From a virus, in IMG/VR virus record IMGVR_UViG_3300023237_001251, positions 1 through 20,649 of that record: 20,649 bases of DNA; one strand, 5' to 3'. The translations under genes were made by a program, and so were the position numbers. This document shows, one piece after another, positions 14,027 through 20,649 of this stretch; within the stretch, counting starts at the first letter, position 1, and each line of letters starts with the position of its first letter. The notes below the pieces were generated by a model, which was given only the letters and a program-made list of their open reading frames with translations, was not told the origin of the DNA and did no database searches.

Positions 14027-14234
14027 GATTTTAATCGACTGCCCCCGATGTGGGGCAAAACCCCCGATTGCCCACAATCTAGGAGGTGGTCCGAGGTTTG
14101 CGGGCGTGCGGGCGTGCGGCAATGGATGCGGCACATGGTCCGCCGAGGACCGCCAGAACTGGGGATATATTCATTCAGCGAACAGGTTGATATCCCATCA
14201 TCCTAAGGTTCCAGAAAATGACATCGGCATATAA
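13974..14234 (+). CDS. Cassette F protein, Lar-like zinc-ribbon protein
   Basis: The product is 86 residues. After an attC-encoded leader it has a zinc-ribbon layout, CPRCG near residues 24-28 and CGNGCG about 20 residues later, followed by a WSAED and NWG segment. This resembles the small restriction-alleviation (Lar) family, whose members end their ribbon with an aromatic A..WN motif. Lar proteins in lambdoid phages relieve type I restriction; an anti-restriction role is inferred and the similarity is by eye. The C-terminus is encoded by the incomplete last repeat, and the stop lies 17 bp inside the next gene. Confidence 0.6.
   Translation: MKTTPDAIPQLAGMDCSRILIDCPRCGAKPPIAHNLGGGPRFAGVRACGNGCGTWSAEDRQNWGYIHSANRLISHHPKVPENDIGI
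14177..14217 (+). repeat. Incomplete attC-like site 7 (left half only)
   Basis: AGCGAAC (14177-14183), preceded by TTC as in sites 2 and 4, is the left box of a further repeat at the end of cassette F, and it matches the start of that cassette (GTTCGC) over 6 bases. No complementary right arm or GTT box is found downstream, where the next phage gene starts. This is the right edge of the array, as site 1 is the left edge. Confidence 0.5.
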
Positions 14235-14559
14235 ACGCCTCATAATCAAGCGGAAGAGCGAAAAGGCCCGTTTGCGCGCCACGCGGGGCTGGGTCACTCG
14301 CCACGCGGCGATGGCTGCTCGCCAGCCATCTCCAGAGGACGAATGGCAGCGCGAGCGCCGGAAGGCCGTCCTCATGAAGATCATCACGATCACGGATCCT
14401 CGCTCTGGCGAGACGATTCGTCTCCAACTCTGGAATGGCCGGGGCGCGCGGGTGAATCAGATTTCTGTGCGCACCAAGGGGAAGCCCTGGAAAGCTCTCG
14501 GGCGGACTCGCCTGGCGGATTCGTTAGCAAAATTTTTGACCTCAGCTGAGCGTCCCTGA
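14218..14559 (+). CDS. Small phage protein of unknown function
   Basis: The product is 113 residues, overlapping the stop of the cassette F gene by 17 bp. The N-terminal half is very basic (KRLIIKRKSEKARLRATRGW). The C-terminal half (MKIITITDPRSGETIRLQLW, then RTKGKPWKALGRTRLADSLAKFL) looks like a compact domain that could also be made alone from an ATG at 14374. No family is recognised. The last attC half-site ends at about 14217, so this gene is outside the array and likely belongs to the phage head module. Confidence 0.5.
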   Translation: MTSAYKRLIIKRKSEKARLRATRGWVTRHAAMAARQPSPEDEWQRERRKAVLMKIITITDPRSGETIRLQLWNGRGARVNQISVRTKGKPWKALGRTRLADSLAKFLTSAERP

Positions 14560-14589
14560 GCCCGGCTTTTTTGACATCCTGCTTTTGCC

Positions 14590-14877
14590 ATGGCCGATAG
14601 TTCCACTCTTGTCAGCGCGCTGGTGCGCAAAGCCTCCGCCATGGGGGAGATCAATGGCAAGGCCTGGATCAACGAGCAACATCAGACCGCCCTCGAGGCC
14701 GTCTTGGCGGGCGATGAGGAGGTCACTAGCCTCTCCTTCGAGGGCGGATCTCACACGAGCCGCCAGCGGATCAGCTCGCAGGATTTGCTCGAGGCGTGCG
14801 AGTTCGCCCTCCAGGAGCTCGAGCTCACCTTCGTGAGCGGGCCGATCATTCCTCAATTCTCCGGGATCCCTAGATGA
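14590..14877 (+). CDS. gpW-like head-to-tail joining protein
   Basis: The product is 95 residues. A segment QTALEAVLAGDEEVTSLSFEG, followed by SSQDLLEACEFALQELEL, has the helix, hairpin, helix layout of lambda gpW, which closes the filled head and forms the tail attachment point. The position between terminase large subunit and portal matches lambda W. It ends in an ATGA overlap with the portal gene. The N-terminus is about 30 residues longer than lambda gpW. Similarity was judged by eye, supported by gene order. Confidence 0.65.
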   Translation: MADSSTLVSALVRKASAMGEINGKAWINEQHQTALEAVLAGDEEVTSLSFEGGSHTSRQRISSQDLLEACEFALQELELTFVSGPIIPQFSGIPR

Positions 14878-16394
14878 AGATCGGCAAGGCATTTCAGGCC
14901 GCGCGCCAGGCCTTCTCCGCTACGCTCTTCGATTCGGCGAACGATCTCGGCAATCGCACCAGCACGATCACCTTCCCTCTCGATAGCCGGAAGGAGATCC
15001 GCCCCGAGGAGCGGCGGCGGCTGATCAAGAAATCCCGCTCGCTGCGAAATAATCTCGGGCTCGTGCGCCGTCTCATCAATGGCACCACTCGGTACTCGCT
15101 GGGCCGGGGGCTCATCCCCTCCGCCGCGACCTCGGACAAAGATTTTAACGTCGCCGCCGATGCCTACTTTGATCGCTGGGCCATGTCCACGCTTTGCGAC
15201 GTTTCCGGGAGGATGAATTTCTACCAGATGCAGCGAGTGATCTGCCGCGAGATGTTCACCGATGGCGAGGTCTTCGCCGGGCAGGTGAAAGATTCCGATG
15301 ATCGCTGCCAGCTGCAGCTCCTCAAGACCGAGCGCGTCGGACCGGCCCCTGGAGGCAATGCCCTCGATCCTTACGAGGACGGGATCGAATGCGATGCCCA
15401 GAACACCCCGCTCAGCTACGGGGTGCTTTCCTACGATGCTCGCGGCGCGGTCCGCCGAGTGAATACCAGCGCGGAGGATGTGATCCACATTTATGATCCC
15501 GAGCGCATCGGGCAAAGACGTGGCCTGCCCTGGCTCTATCATGGCCAAAACAGCCTCCTCGATATTCTCGACATCACCGCCTTCGAGAAGGCCGCCGTGA
15601 AGCTGCACTCCTATTTCGCGGCCGCGATCACCACGCCGACGGGCAAAGCTCCCAACGGGGTGCGGCAGCGCGCCGCTGCAGCGACCAGCTCCGGCGATGC
15701 CGCGGCCGATGCCGAGAGCCGGCAGTACGAATCCTTCCTCGGTGGCGCCGCCATTCCCGTGCTGAAAAAAGGCGAGGAGATCAAGTTTTTTACCAGCGAC
15801 CGGCCGAGCCTGACCTTTGCGGGGTTCATCGATTTTCTGGTGCGCGATATCGCCTGGGGCTTTGGCGTTTCGCCCGAGTTCATCTGGTCGGTCGCCGGGC
15901 TGGGCGGGGCAAACACCCGATTCATATTGCAAGATTCCGAATGGTTCTTCGACGAGGTGCGGCAGCTGCTCATCGATATATTTTGCCAGCGCGTATATTC
16001 CTGGGTGATCGCCAATGGCATCCTCAATAGTGAGCTGCCCATGAGCAAAGATCCCCTCTGGCACGCTTGCAACTGGCAGGGGCCGCCATCGCTCACCGTT
16101 GATCGGGGGCGCGATGGTCGCCTTTTTATCGAGCTCGTAAAAAACGGGATGATGTCTCGCCAAGATTGGTGGTCCGCCCTGGGTAAAGATGGGCTCAAAA
16201 TGCGCCGGGCCGTCATCGACGAGCTGGCCGAAGATATCTCCTACTGCCAAGAAAAATCCGTGCCGATAGGCTACTACCTCCAGTCCATGCCTGGGCAGTC
16301 GGGAGTCGCCGAGGCCCCAGGCGGAGCCATCTCCGCCGAGCAGTCCGCCGCCTTGGGGGCCGCCCTGATTGAGCATTTCAAACTCGAAATTTGA
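14874..16394 (+). CDS. Phage portal protein, lambda family
   Basis: The product is 506 residues, near the lambda gpB length. It forms the dodecameric channel through which DNA enters and leaves the head. Family features include the N-terminal NDLGNRTSTITFPLDSRKEI region and SRSLRNNLGLVRRLINGTTR. Further on are GLIPSA, FTDGEVFAG, the DVIHIYDPERIGQRRGLPWL segment and the later FGVSPEFIWSVAGLGGANTRF segment that are typical of this family. Start and upstream stop overlap as ATGA. The adjacent gpW-like and protease genes give the expected lambda order. Confidence 0.95.
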   Translation: MKIGKAFQAARQAFSATLFDSANDLGNRTSTITFPLDSRKEIRPEERRRLIKKSRSLRNNLGLVRRLINGTTRYSLGRGLIPSAATSDKDFNVAADAYFDRWAMSTLCDVSGRMNFYQMQRVICREMFTDGEVFAGQVKDSDDRCQLQLLKTERVGPAPGGNALDPYEDGIECDAQNTPLSYGVLSYDARGAVRRVNTSAEDVIHIYDPERIGQRRGLPWLYHGQNSLLDILDITAFEKAAVKLHSYFAAAITTPTGKAPNGVRQRAAAATSSGDAAADAESRQYESFLGGAAIPVLKKGEEIKFFTSDRPSLTFAGFIDFLVRDIAWGFGVSPEFIWSVAGLGGANTRFILQDSEWFFDEVRQLLIDIFCQRVYSWVIANGILNSELPMSKDPLWHACNWQGPPSLTVDRGRDGRLFIELVKNGMMSRQDWWSALGKDGLKMRRAVIDELAEDISYCQEKSVPIGYYLQSMPGQSGVAEAPGGAISAEQSAALGAALIEHFKLEI

Positions 16395-16409
16395 CATCGC
16401 GGGGTCGGC

Positions 16410-17444
16410 ATGTCCGCCCTTCGTTCTCGAGTCTTCTTCGCCCTGGGTGCCTCCGCGACTCCCCTCACCATCGAAGCCCTCCAAGCCACCCCGCTCGTGC
16501 AGGGCGTCTCCGTGATCATGCAGGGTCCGGCCAAGGGCCACTTTAAGTTCGACGAGAACGATCAGCCGGTGCCCGTGTACATCGATGAGACCACCCTGCA
16601 GCAAGTCATGGCCTGCGCCTCCACTTATACCGGCGGGCTGCGGGTCAATGCTGGCCACTACACCGGCGTGCTCGATGCCGCCGGATTCCTGGCAAACTAT
16701 CGCATCGACGGCGAGAAGCTCCGGGCCGACATGACCTTGTTCGAGTCCTTCGAGAAATTCGACCACCTGCTCACGCTCATCACCACCATCCCGGACACCT
16801 TCGGGCTGAGCATAGATTTCTCCGGCCCCTCCGATTTTCGCGAGGGTAAAGCCTTCGCTCGATGCCAGGAGATCTACTCCGCCGACCTCGTGCCGGTGCC
16901 TGCGGCCAACGAGCACGGTCTCTTTGCGGCTGGAGATTCCCAGCGCCGCTGGGTCTTTAGCAATGCTGGAAAACTCGCCTCCGAATTTGACACTCCCGAA
17001 AACAACAACATGACTCTCGAACAACTTTCCGCCCAAGTCGCCGCCGCCCTCACGCAATTCGCCGATGCCAACACGCAAATCGACGCAGCCTCCGCGCAAA
17101 TCGCTGGCGCCGTCGCCAAGGTTGATGGAGTTGTCGCTAAGGTCGCAGAGATCGAAACGAAATTCAGCGCCCTAGATGGCAAGTTCACCGCCCTCGGCGA
17201 TGTGCCCGCCATCGGCACCAGCCTCGCCGAGGTGAAAGTGCTCGCCGAATCCCTCCAGGCAGACAGCGGAGATCTGCGCACCAAGCTCGCCTCCCGCATG
17301 GGAATCGAATTTGCCGCCCGGGCCGGCGCCAATCCCGCCGGCGGGAAAAAGGCAGACGGACCGGGCGAGACCCGGAAGGCCTTCGAGATCCCGTCGAGCG
17401 AACGCAACACCGCAGCCATCCGCAGCCTCCTCGCCGCGAAATAA
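16410..17444 (+). CDS. Prohead protease fused to scaffold
   Basis: The product is 344 residues. The N-terminal 180 residues form a capsid maturation protease: AGHYTG contains a candidate catalytic His83, and DTFGLSIDFSG a candidate Ser134, with the surrounding strands resembling S78-type proteases. From about residue 200 the chain becomes a coiled-coil Ala/Val/Asp-rich domain like a scaffold (AAALTQFADANTQIDAASAQ). An in-frame ATG at 17010 would make a 144-residue scaffold alone, as in the lambda C/Nu3 arrangement. Processing of scaffold during head assembly is known for such phages. The catalytic residues here are proposed by position, not proven. Confidence 0.75.
   Translation: MSALRSRVFFALGASATPLTIEALQATPLVQGVSVIMQGPAKGHFKFDENDQPVPVYIDETTLQQVMACASTYTGGLRVNAGHYTGVLDAAGFLANYRIDGEKLRADMTLFESFEKFDHLLTLITTIPDTFGLSIDFSGPSDFREGKAFARCQEIYSADLVPVPAANEHGLFAAGDSQRRWVFSNAGKLASEFDTPENNNMTLEQLSAQVAAALTQFADANTQIDAASAQIAGAVAKVDGVVAKVAEIETKFSALDGKFTALGDVPAIGTSLAEVKVLAESLQADSGDLRTKLASRMGIEFAARAGANPAGGKKADGPGETRKAFEIPSSERNTAAIRSLLAAK
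17010..17444 (+). CDS. Internal start for the scaffold protein (nested in the protease gene)
   Basis: An in-frame ATG gives MTLEQLSAQVAAALTQ and a 144-residue helical protein equal to the C-terminal part of the protease/scaffold fusion. In lambda and related phages the scaffold is made separately from an internal start in the protease gene. No strong Shine-Dalgarno is visible before 17010, so use of this start is inferred from the domain boundary. Confidence 0.4.
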   Translation: MTLEQLSAQVAAALTQFADANTQIDAASAQIAGAVAKVDGVVAKVAEIETKFSALDGKFTALGDVPAIGTSLAEVKVLAESLQADSGDLRTKLASRMGIEFAARAGANPAGGKKADGPGETRKAFEIPSSERNTAAIRSLLAAK

Positions 17445-17502
17445 TCAGCCGCCCCATCCTCTCCTTCCTTTCACTCACCCAACCTCACCACACTCTCCCA
17501 AA

Positions 17503-18519
17503 ATGAAAACCACCATCGCCCTCATCCTCGCCAGCGTCCTCGCCATCACCCGTGACATCGCCTCGGCACTCTTCGGGCGCCACTACCTCCCGCATATGCG
17601 AGTCGGAGGCTGGGTCACCCTCCTCGACATCAAAAAGATGGAAGACGGAATCGGCCACGACATCGTGGAGGAAAACGTGGCCAATCATCCCGAGCTCCTT
17701 CTCGTGCCCGCAGAGACCATGACTGGCACATCCATGCAGCTGACCGTGCGCACCGACCTCCCCACCATCGGATTCTCCGAGCCCAATGCTGGCATCACTC
17801 AGAGCAAGGGCGGCTACCTCACCCGCACGTTTAATACCGCCTTCCTCGATGCGCTCATCAAAACCGATGTGCGTCTCTTGCAAAATCGCACGGCCGAAAG
17901 CGCCGGCCGCTACCTCGCCAGCGAGCAAAGCGGCTACGTGGAGGCAGCCGTGCGCCACGCCGGGCGTCAGTTCTGGTATGGGGTCGCCAATGACTCCAAG
18001 GGATTCCCCGGCCTGATCGCCCAGATGTCCACCGATGCCGACCACGTCATCAATGCCACCGGCACCACCTCCGCGAAATCCTCCGTCTTCTTCCTCAGCC
18101 TCGGGCCGAGCAAGGTCGAGTGGCTCCTCGGCAATGGCACCTCCATCGCATTCGATGAATGGCGCAAAGAGACCGTCTCCGCCCCCGATGGCAAAGGCGG
18201 CGAGATCGAGGCCATGACCTCCTGGATGCACTTCGCCCCCGGAGCCCGACTGGCCAACCGCAACGCCATGCTCAGGATCAAAAACCTCACCGAGGAATCC
18301 GGCAAGAAACTCACCTGGGATCTCATGCAGGACGCTCAACAGAAATTCATCGACGAGCTCGGCATGGTGCCGACCCACGTCTTCATGACAGGGCGCTCGC
18401 GCCGCCAGTTGCGCGATGAGAGTGTCACCGCCGAAAACAAAAACCCACCGCTGCCGACCGAGTTCGAGGGCATCCCCATCGTGCAGTCTCACAGCCTCAG
18501 CAACACCGAGACCATCTAA
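17503..18519 (+). CDS. Phage major capsid protein, HK97 fold type
   Basis: The product is 338 residues. The sequence NPELLLVPAETMTGTSM is not an exact family copy but has the same layout as the P22-like/GP17-type capsid proteins, with LTVRTDLPTIGFSEPNAG and, further on, GRQFWYGVANDSKGFPGL. The start at 17503 is chosen because upstream codons in the same frame (from 17311) overlap the scaffold gene and are Pro/Ser-rich filler. The N-terminal MKTTIALILASVLAITRD looks hydrophobic, like a signal peptide, but is more likely the N-arm of the capsid fold. The place after the protease/scaffold gene is the usual one. Confidence 0.88.
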   Translation: MKTTIALILASVLAITRDIASALFGRHYLPHMRVGGWVTLLDIKKMEDGIGHDIVEENVANHPELLLVPAETMTGTSMQLTVRTDLPTIGFSEPNAGITQSKGGYLTRTFNTAFLDALIKTDVRLLQNRTAESAGRYLASEQSGYVEAAVRHAGRQFWYGVANDSKGFPGLIAQMSTDADHVINATGTTSAKSSVFFLSLGPSKVEWLLGNGTSIAFDEWRKETVSAPDGKGGEIEAMTSWMHFAPGARLANRNAMLRIKNLTEESGKKLTWDLMQDAQQKFIDELGMVPTHVFMTGRSRRQLRDESVTAENKNPPLPTEFEGIPIVQSHSLSNTETI

Positions 18520-18560
18520 GTCTCCGGATCAACCACTCACTCTCCACCGCTTAAAAAATC

Positions 18561-18968
18561 ATGACCACAGCCAGAACCTCCACCGACGCCCTCCTGCGAT
18601 CCCTCGCGGCCTTGCCCAATGCGGGCAACACCGTCAACACAGCTGCCATCGACCTCGGGCAAAATCCCGCCTTCGCGCTGGAAGCCGTGCAAGTCAAGCT
18701 CTCCAGCGAAGAGGCCACCGGAGCCAACTCCAAAAACATCAACATGGTGCTCCAGCACAGCGATGAGGAGAGCGCCAACTTTACTAATGTGAGCGAACTG
18801 GCCGCCCCCCTGCTGAGCGTCTCCGAGAGCGGATCCGCCTATCCCGCGGGATCGGCCAGCGTCTATCTGCCGCCATCCGCCAAGCGCTACCTCCGCGCCA
18901 GTGCGACCGGCGAAGCTACGGGCGGCAATGCCAGCAATGGTAACTTTACCGTCGAGCTCCTTTTCTAA
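18561..18968 (+). CDS. Probable capsid decoration protein (Bbp16-like)
   Basis: The product is 135 residues, rich in Ser, Ala, Thr and Gly, with a beta-sandwich look (NIDL-like start, then VQVKLSSEEATGANSKNI, VLQHSDEESANF, and RYLRASATGEATGGNASNG). The layout resembles small head decoration or stabilising proteins of the Bbp16 kind that follow the major capsid gene in several phages. Function is inferred from this and position. The next gene is separated by a strong terminator, so this may be the end of the head transcript. Confidence 0.55.
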   Translation: MTTARTSTDALLRSLAALPNAGNTVNTAAIDLGQNPAFALEAVQVKLSSEEATGANSKNINMVLQHSDEESANFTNVSELAAPLLSVSESGSAYPAGSASVYLPPSAKRYLRASATGEATGGNASNGNFTVELLF

Positions 18969-19017
18969 GCGATCTCGAGCCCGACGTGACGGCAGGAGCC
19001 ATCCTGGCCTATCATTG

Positions 19018-19056
19018 GCCCCGCGCCCTGAGTCATCAGGCGCGGGGCTTTTTTTT
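19018..19056 (+). terminator. Strong Rho-independent terminator after the decoration gene
   Basis: GCCCCGCGCC (19018-19027) pairs with GGCGCGGGGC (19039-19048) around an 11-nt loop that can pair further (TGA/TCA), followed by eight T residues (19049-19056). It ends 10 bp before the start of the glycosyltransferase gene, so either transcription is attenuated into the genes downstream or the glycosyltransferase has another source of transcript. Confidence 0.9.
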
Positions 19057-19066
19057 ATCCATTTCT

Positions 19067-19753
19067 ATGCCATCCCAATCCCTCTTTCTGGCCCTCCCGA
19101 CCTACGGCGATCTTAATCCGCTCTTCACCCAGTCGCTGATTAAATTCCTCGCCGATCCCGGAGTGCCGCTTAAGGTTAAATTCCAATGCGGCGACTCGCT
19201 CGTCAGCCGAGCGCGCAATACCCTTAGCGCGCAGTTTCTCGCCAGCGACTGCACCCACCTGCTCTTCATCGATAGCGATCTGATCTTCAGCCGCGACCAG
19301 GTGCTGCAATTACTCAGCCACGGCAAACCCGTAGTGGGTGGCTTCTATCCGAAAAAACAAGACGGGGAACTGGCCTGGGTGTGCAATGCCTTCGCCGACG
19401 CGCCCGAGCAAGATCCTGGCACCGATCTCCTGCGCGTGCGCTACCTCGGCACCGGATTCCTCCTCATCGAGCGCGCCGTCTTCGAGATGATGGCCGAGGC
19501 CTATGCCTTGCACTACACCCCCGACGGCCAGCCCGACGGAGTGGATTGGGACTTCTGGCCCGTGGGAATCCATCAGGCCCCCGACGGCCGGCGGCGCTAC
19601 CTGAGCGAAGATTGGTACTTTTGCCAGCGTTGGGCCGACATGGGCGGCACCATCTGGGCCGATCCTCATGTCGTGCTCCGGCACTGCGGCCATGCCATCT
19701 ATCCACTCCAGAGCCAAGTCGCCGGGATCTTCCCCCAGGCCCAGGCAGCCTAA
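19067..19753 (+). CDS. Phage-encoded glycosyltransferase (GT-A type)
   Basis: The product is 228 residues. It has a nucleotide-sugar-binding layout, MPSQSLFLALPTYGDLNPLF, then SLVSRARNTLSAQFLAS and the metal-binding DSD (residues 69-71) in LLFIDSDLIFS. A later GTGFLLIERAVFEMM and an acidic SEDWYFCQRW are typical of the acceptor and catalytic region of GT2-type phage transferases. It probably adds a sugar to a virion protein or to the DNA or host surface; the target is unknown. The longer open frame from 18986 crosses the terminator, so the ATG at 19067 is chosen. It stands between capsid and connector genes, behind a strong terminator. Confidence 0.78.
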   Translation: MPSQSLFLALPTYGDLNPLFTQSLIKFLADPGVPLKVKFQCGDSLVSRARNTLSAQFLASDCTHLLFIDSDLIFSRDQVLQLLSHGKPVVGGFYPKKQDGELAWVCNAFADAPEQDPGTDLLRVRYLGTGFLLIERAVFEMMAEAYALHYTPDGQPDGVDWDFWPVGIHQAPDGRRRYLSEDWYFCQRWADMGGTIWADPHVVLRHCGHAIYPLQSQVAGIFPQAQAA

Positions 19754-19756
19754 GCC

Positions 19757-20083
19757 ATGAACCGCGACCTCCTCGCCGCCAAGTCTAAGCAGATGGCCAC
19801 CCGGATCAACGACATCTACGGCACCCGGGCCATCTTCCGAGGAGCGGAGATCCGGCTCGCCATCGCGGCGCAAGAGTCCTCCATCGATCTCGCCACCGGT
19901 GGATTTCGCGAGACCGCCAGCTTCAAAATCCGCTTCCCCGCCTTCACCCAGCCGCCGCCTGCGGCCAAAGAGGTCGTGCTCGAGATCGGCACCGGCCGCA
20001 AATTTTTCCTCACCGGCCTCCTCACCGCAGCGGCCGATTCCGCCATCGCCCAGGAACACATCGCCAAAGCCGAACTCGCATGA
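19757..20083 (+). CDS. Putative head-tail connector protein
   Basis: The product is 108 residues, beginning AAKSKQMATRINDIYG. The rest is alternating beta and short helices (ATGGFRETASFKIRFPA, then KEVVLEIGTGRKFFLTGLLT). No family is recognised with certainty; size and position between capsid/glycosyltransferase and a tail-completion-like protein fit a head-tail joining component. It starts 3 bp after the glycosyltransferase stop and its own stop overlaps the next start (ATGA at 20080). Confidence 0.5.
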   Translation: MNRDLLAAKSKQMATRINDIYGTRAIFRGAEIRLAIAAQESSIDLATGGFRETASFKIRFPAFTQPPPAAKEVVLEIGTGRKFFLTGLLTAAADSAIAQEHIAKAELA

Positions 20084-20490
20084 ATTCAGAAATCGAACGC
20101 GCCTTCGTCGCCGCCCTCCTCCCCGTCATGGATCCTCTCGAGGTCTTCTCCGGGCTCTCCGCCGAGCTCGTGCTGCCAGATATTGCGCGCCTGATCGTAG
20201 ATGCCACGGCAGACAATGAGAGCCCGGTCTCCACACTCTGGCGGATGCCGCTCAACGTCCGCCTCGATTTTCCAGCCTTGCAGGAAGGAGGAAATCCCGA
20301 GGGCGACCTCCGCGCCGCCATGTCCACCCTGCTCCTCTGGTTTCAGGATCAGAGTGCCGTCCTCGCCGCATTCAGTTCCACCGAGGTGGCCCTCATCCCC
20401 GGCTGGTACGTCGGCCACGTGCGCACTCGCACCGAGGCCGACCGCCTCATCGCCGAGCTCGAGGTCACCATCGGCCTGCGCGAAATTTGA
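20080..20490 (+). CDS. Putative tail completion/connector protein
   Basis: The product is 136 residues in ATGA overlap with the previous gene. It has two helical segments in the first half (EIERAFVAALLPVMDPLEV and DIARLIVDAT) and a beta-rich second half ending in RTRTEADRLIAELEVTIGLREI. This layout resembles small gpU-like tail terminator or completion proteins that follow the connector genes in siphophages. Function is inferred from size, fold impression and place only. Confidence 0.5.
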   Translation: MNSEIERAFVAALLPVMDPLEVFSGLSAELVLPDIARLIVDATADNESPVSTLWRMPLNVRLDFPALQEGGNPEGDLRAAMSTLLLWFQDQSAVLAAFSSTEVALIPGWYVGHVRTRTEADRLIAELEVTIGLREI

Positions 20491-20546
20491 CAACCTCCCC
20501 TCCTTGTATGCACCCCGCTCGCTCAGTATCTCAACCCTAAAAAATT

Positions 20547-20649
20547 ATGGCCGTAACCTTTGGAATCACCAATCACGCGGGAGCCCTCGTCGAAAGCCTC
20601 GATGTGGAGAAGACCATCGAGACAGCCGTCCTCAAAGGCTCCGATGGAG
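20547..20649 (+). CDS. Start of the next phage gene, possibly tail tube protein (partial)
   Basis: An ATG at 20547 opens a frame without stop to the window end: MAVTFGITNHAGALVESL, continuing with an acidic/Lys-rich segment. It follows the tail-completion gene after a 56-bp AT-richer gap. A tail tube or other major tail protein is expected at this place in a siphophage, but the visible 34 residues do not identify it. Confidence 0.5.
   Translation, partial: MAVTFGITNHAGALVESLDVEKTIETAVLKGSDG

Larger units (their letters stand above)
11891..14217 (+). mobile_element. Integron-like gene-cassette array (attC-like sites, no integrase in window)
   Basis: Six short cassettes (A 12014-12491, B 12492-13164, C 13165-13493, D 13494-13801, E 13802-14020, F from 14021) are separated by long imperfect inverted repeats. 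The cassette genes all point the same way, each upstream of its repeat, as in integrons. The outer boxes match across each cassette: B begins TTGGGC and its own repeat begins GCCCAAC; D begins GTTCGGCA and its repeat begins TGCCGAAC; E begins GGTAGGTGG and its repeat begins CCACCTACC. That is the signature of cassettes that circularise and insert at one point. No intI lies in the window, so integron-integrase mobility is inferred. The array sits between the large terminase and gpW/portal genes. Confidence 0.75.
4221..20649 (+). mobile_element. Lambda-like siphovirus prophage, left and central part
   Basis: From the tRNA-Arg onwards every convincing gene is on the + strand and fits a phage order: DNA-binding protein, primase and helicase, then small terminase, GpA-type large terminase, gpW-like protein, lambda-type portal, protease/scaffold, major capsid, decoration, connector and tail-completion proteins. 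The left edge is placed at the tRNA by inference, because the right attachment site, integrase, lysis genes and most tail genes lie outside the window. The head genes are intact and of normal length, so the element does not look decayed. A cassette array (11891-14217) interrupts the usual terminase-gpW-portal order. Confidence 0.85.

Noticed and set aside
11891-14217. CRISPR array or diversity-generating retroelement as explanation for the repeats
   Set aside because: The repeats are more than 100 bp long, imperfect and inverted, the spacings vary with gene content, and no reverse transcriptase or template/variable repeat pair is present.
11935-14234. Simple tandem duplication of one small phage gene as source of the shared leaders
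   Set aside because: The proteins are unrelated outside the repeat-encoded leader, and the outer boxes match per cassette, which duplication does not predict.
14853-17099. Very long open frame on the minus strand (748 codons) opposite the portal and protease genes
   Set aside because: It is Gly/Glu/His-rich, lacks any family features, and lies fully antisense to two well-supported phage genes; a high-GC shadow frame explains it.
17311-17502. Upstream extension of the major capsid frame
   Set aside because: It overlaps the end of the scaffold gene and encodes Pro/Ser/Arg-rich filler; the ATG at 17503 fits the capsid N-terminus.

Overview
The window joins bacterial chromosome (about 1-4220) to the left and central part of a lambda-type siphovirus prophage (about 4221-20649). 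The host looks like a high-GC Gram-negative bacterium. A Verrucomicrobiota-like host is my guess from the delta-60 repeat protein, the membrane-protein/MoxR pair and the style of the intergenic repeats, but nothing here proves it.

Chromosomal part: a leftward Mn-type superoxide dismutase with a strong terminator; a divergent membrane/coiled-coil protein followed by a MoxR AAA+ ATPase; a convergent exported delta-60 repeat protein; and a tRNA-Arg(CCG). All recognisable phage genes lie to the right of this tRNA and all are on the + strand, so the tRNA is the probable integration site. No integrase or repressor lies in the window.

Phage part: a replication block (4331-8437) holds a DNA-binding protein, a ParB/DUF3102-like protein, an AEP-type primase and a D5-like helicase, mostly joined by ATGA overlaps. 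A 620-bp non-coding stretch with hairpins follows. The packaging/head block runs small terminase, GpA-type large terminase, [cassette array], a small unknown protein, gpW-like protein, lambda-type portal, protease fused to scaffold, major capsid protein, decoration protein, terminator, glycosyltransferase, two head-tail connector/tail-completion proteins, and the start of one further gene.

The most interesting part is about 11891-14217, between the large terminase and the gpW/portal genes. Here six small gene cassettes are separated by long imperfect inverted repeats that behave like integron attC sites. They have AAC...GTT ends, stems that covary between copies, two unpaired bases at matching places in one arm, and outer boxes that match across each cassette rather than across each repeat. 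In four of the repeats the loop carries an ATGA where the stop of the upstream cassette gene overlaps the start of the next one; the downstream half of the repeat is then translated in frame into the next cassette. The array therefore looks like an integron-type, exchangeable, translationally coupled operon inside a prophage. The inverted repeats and reading frames are seen directly; mobility by an integron integrase is inferred, because no intI is present in the window.
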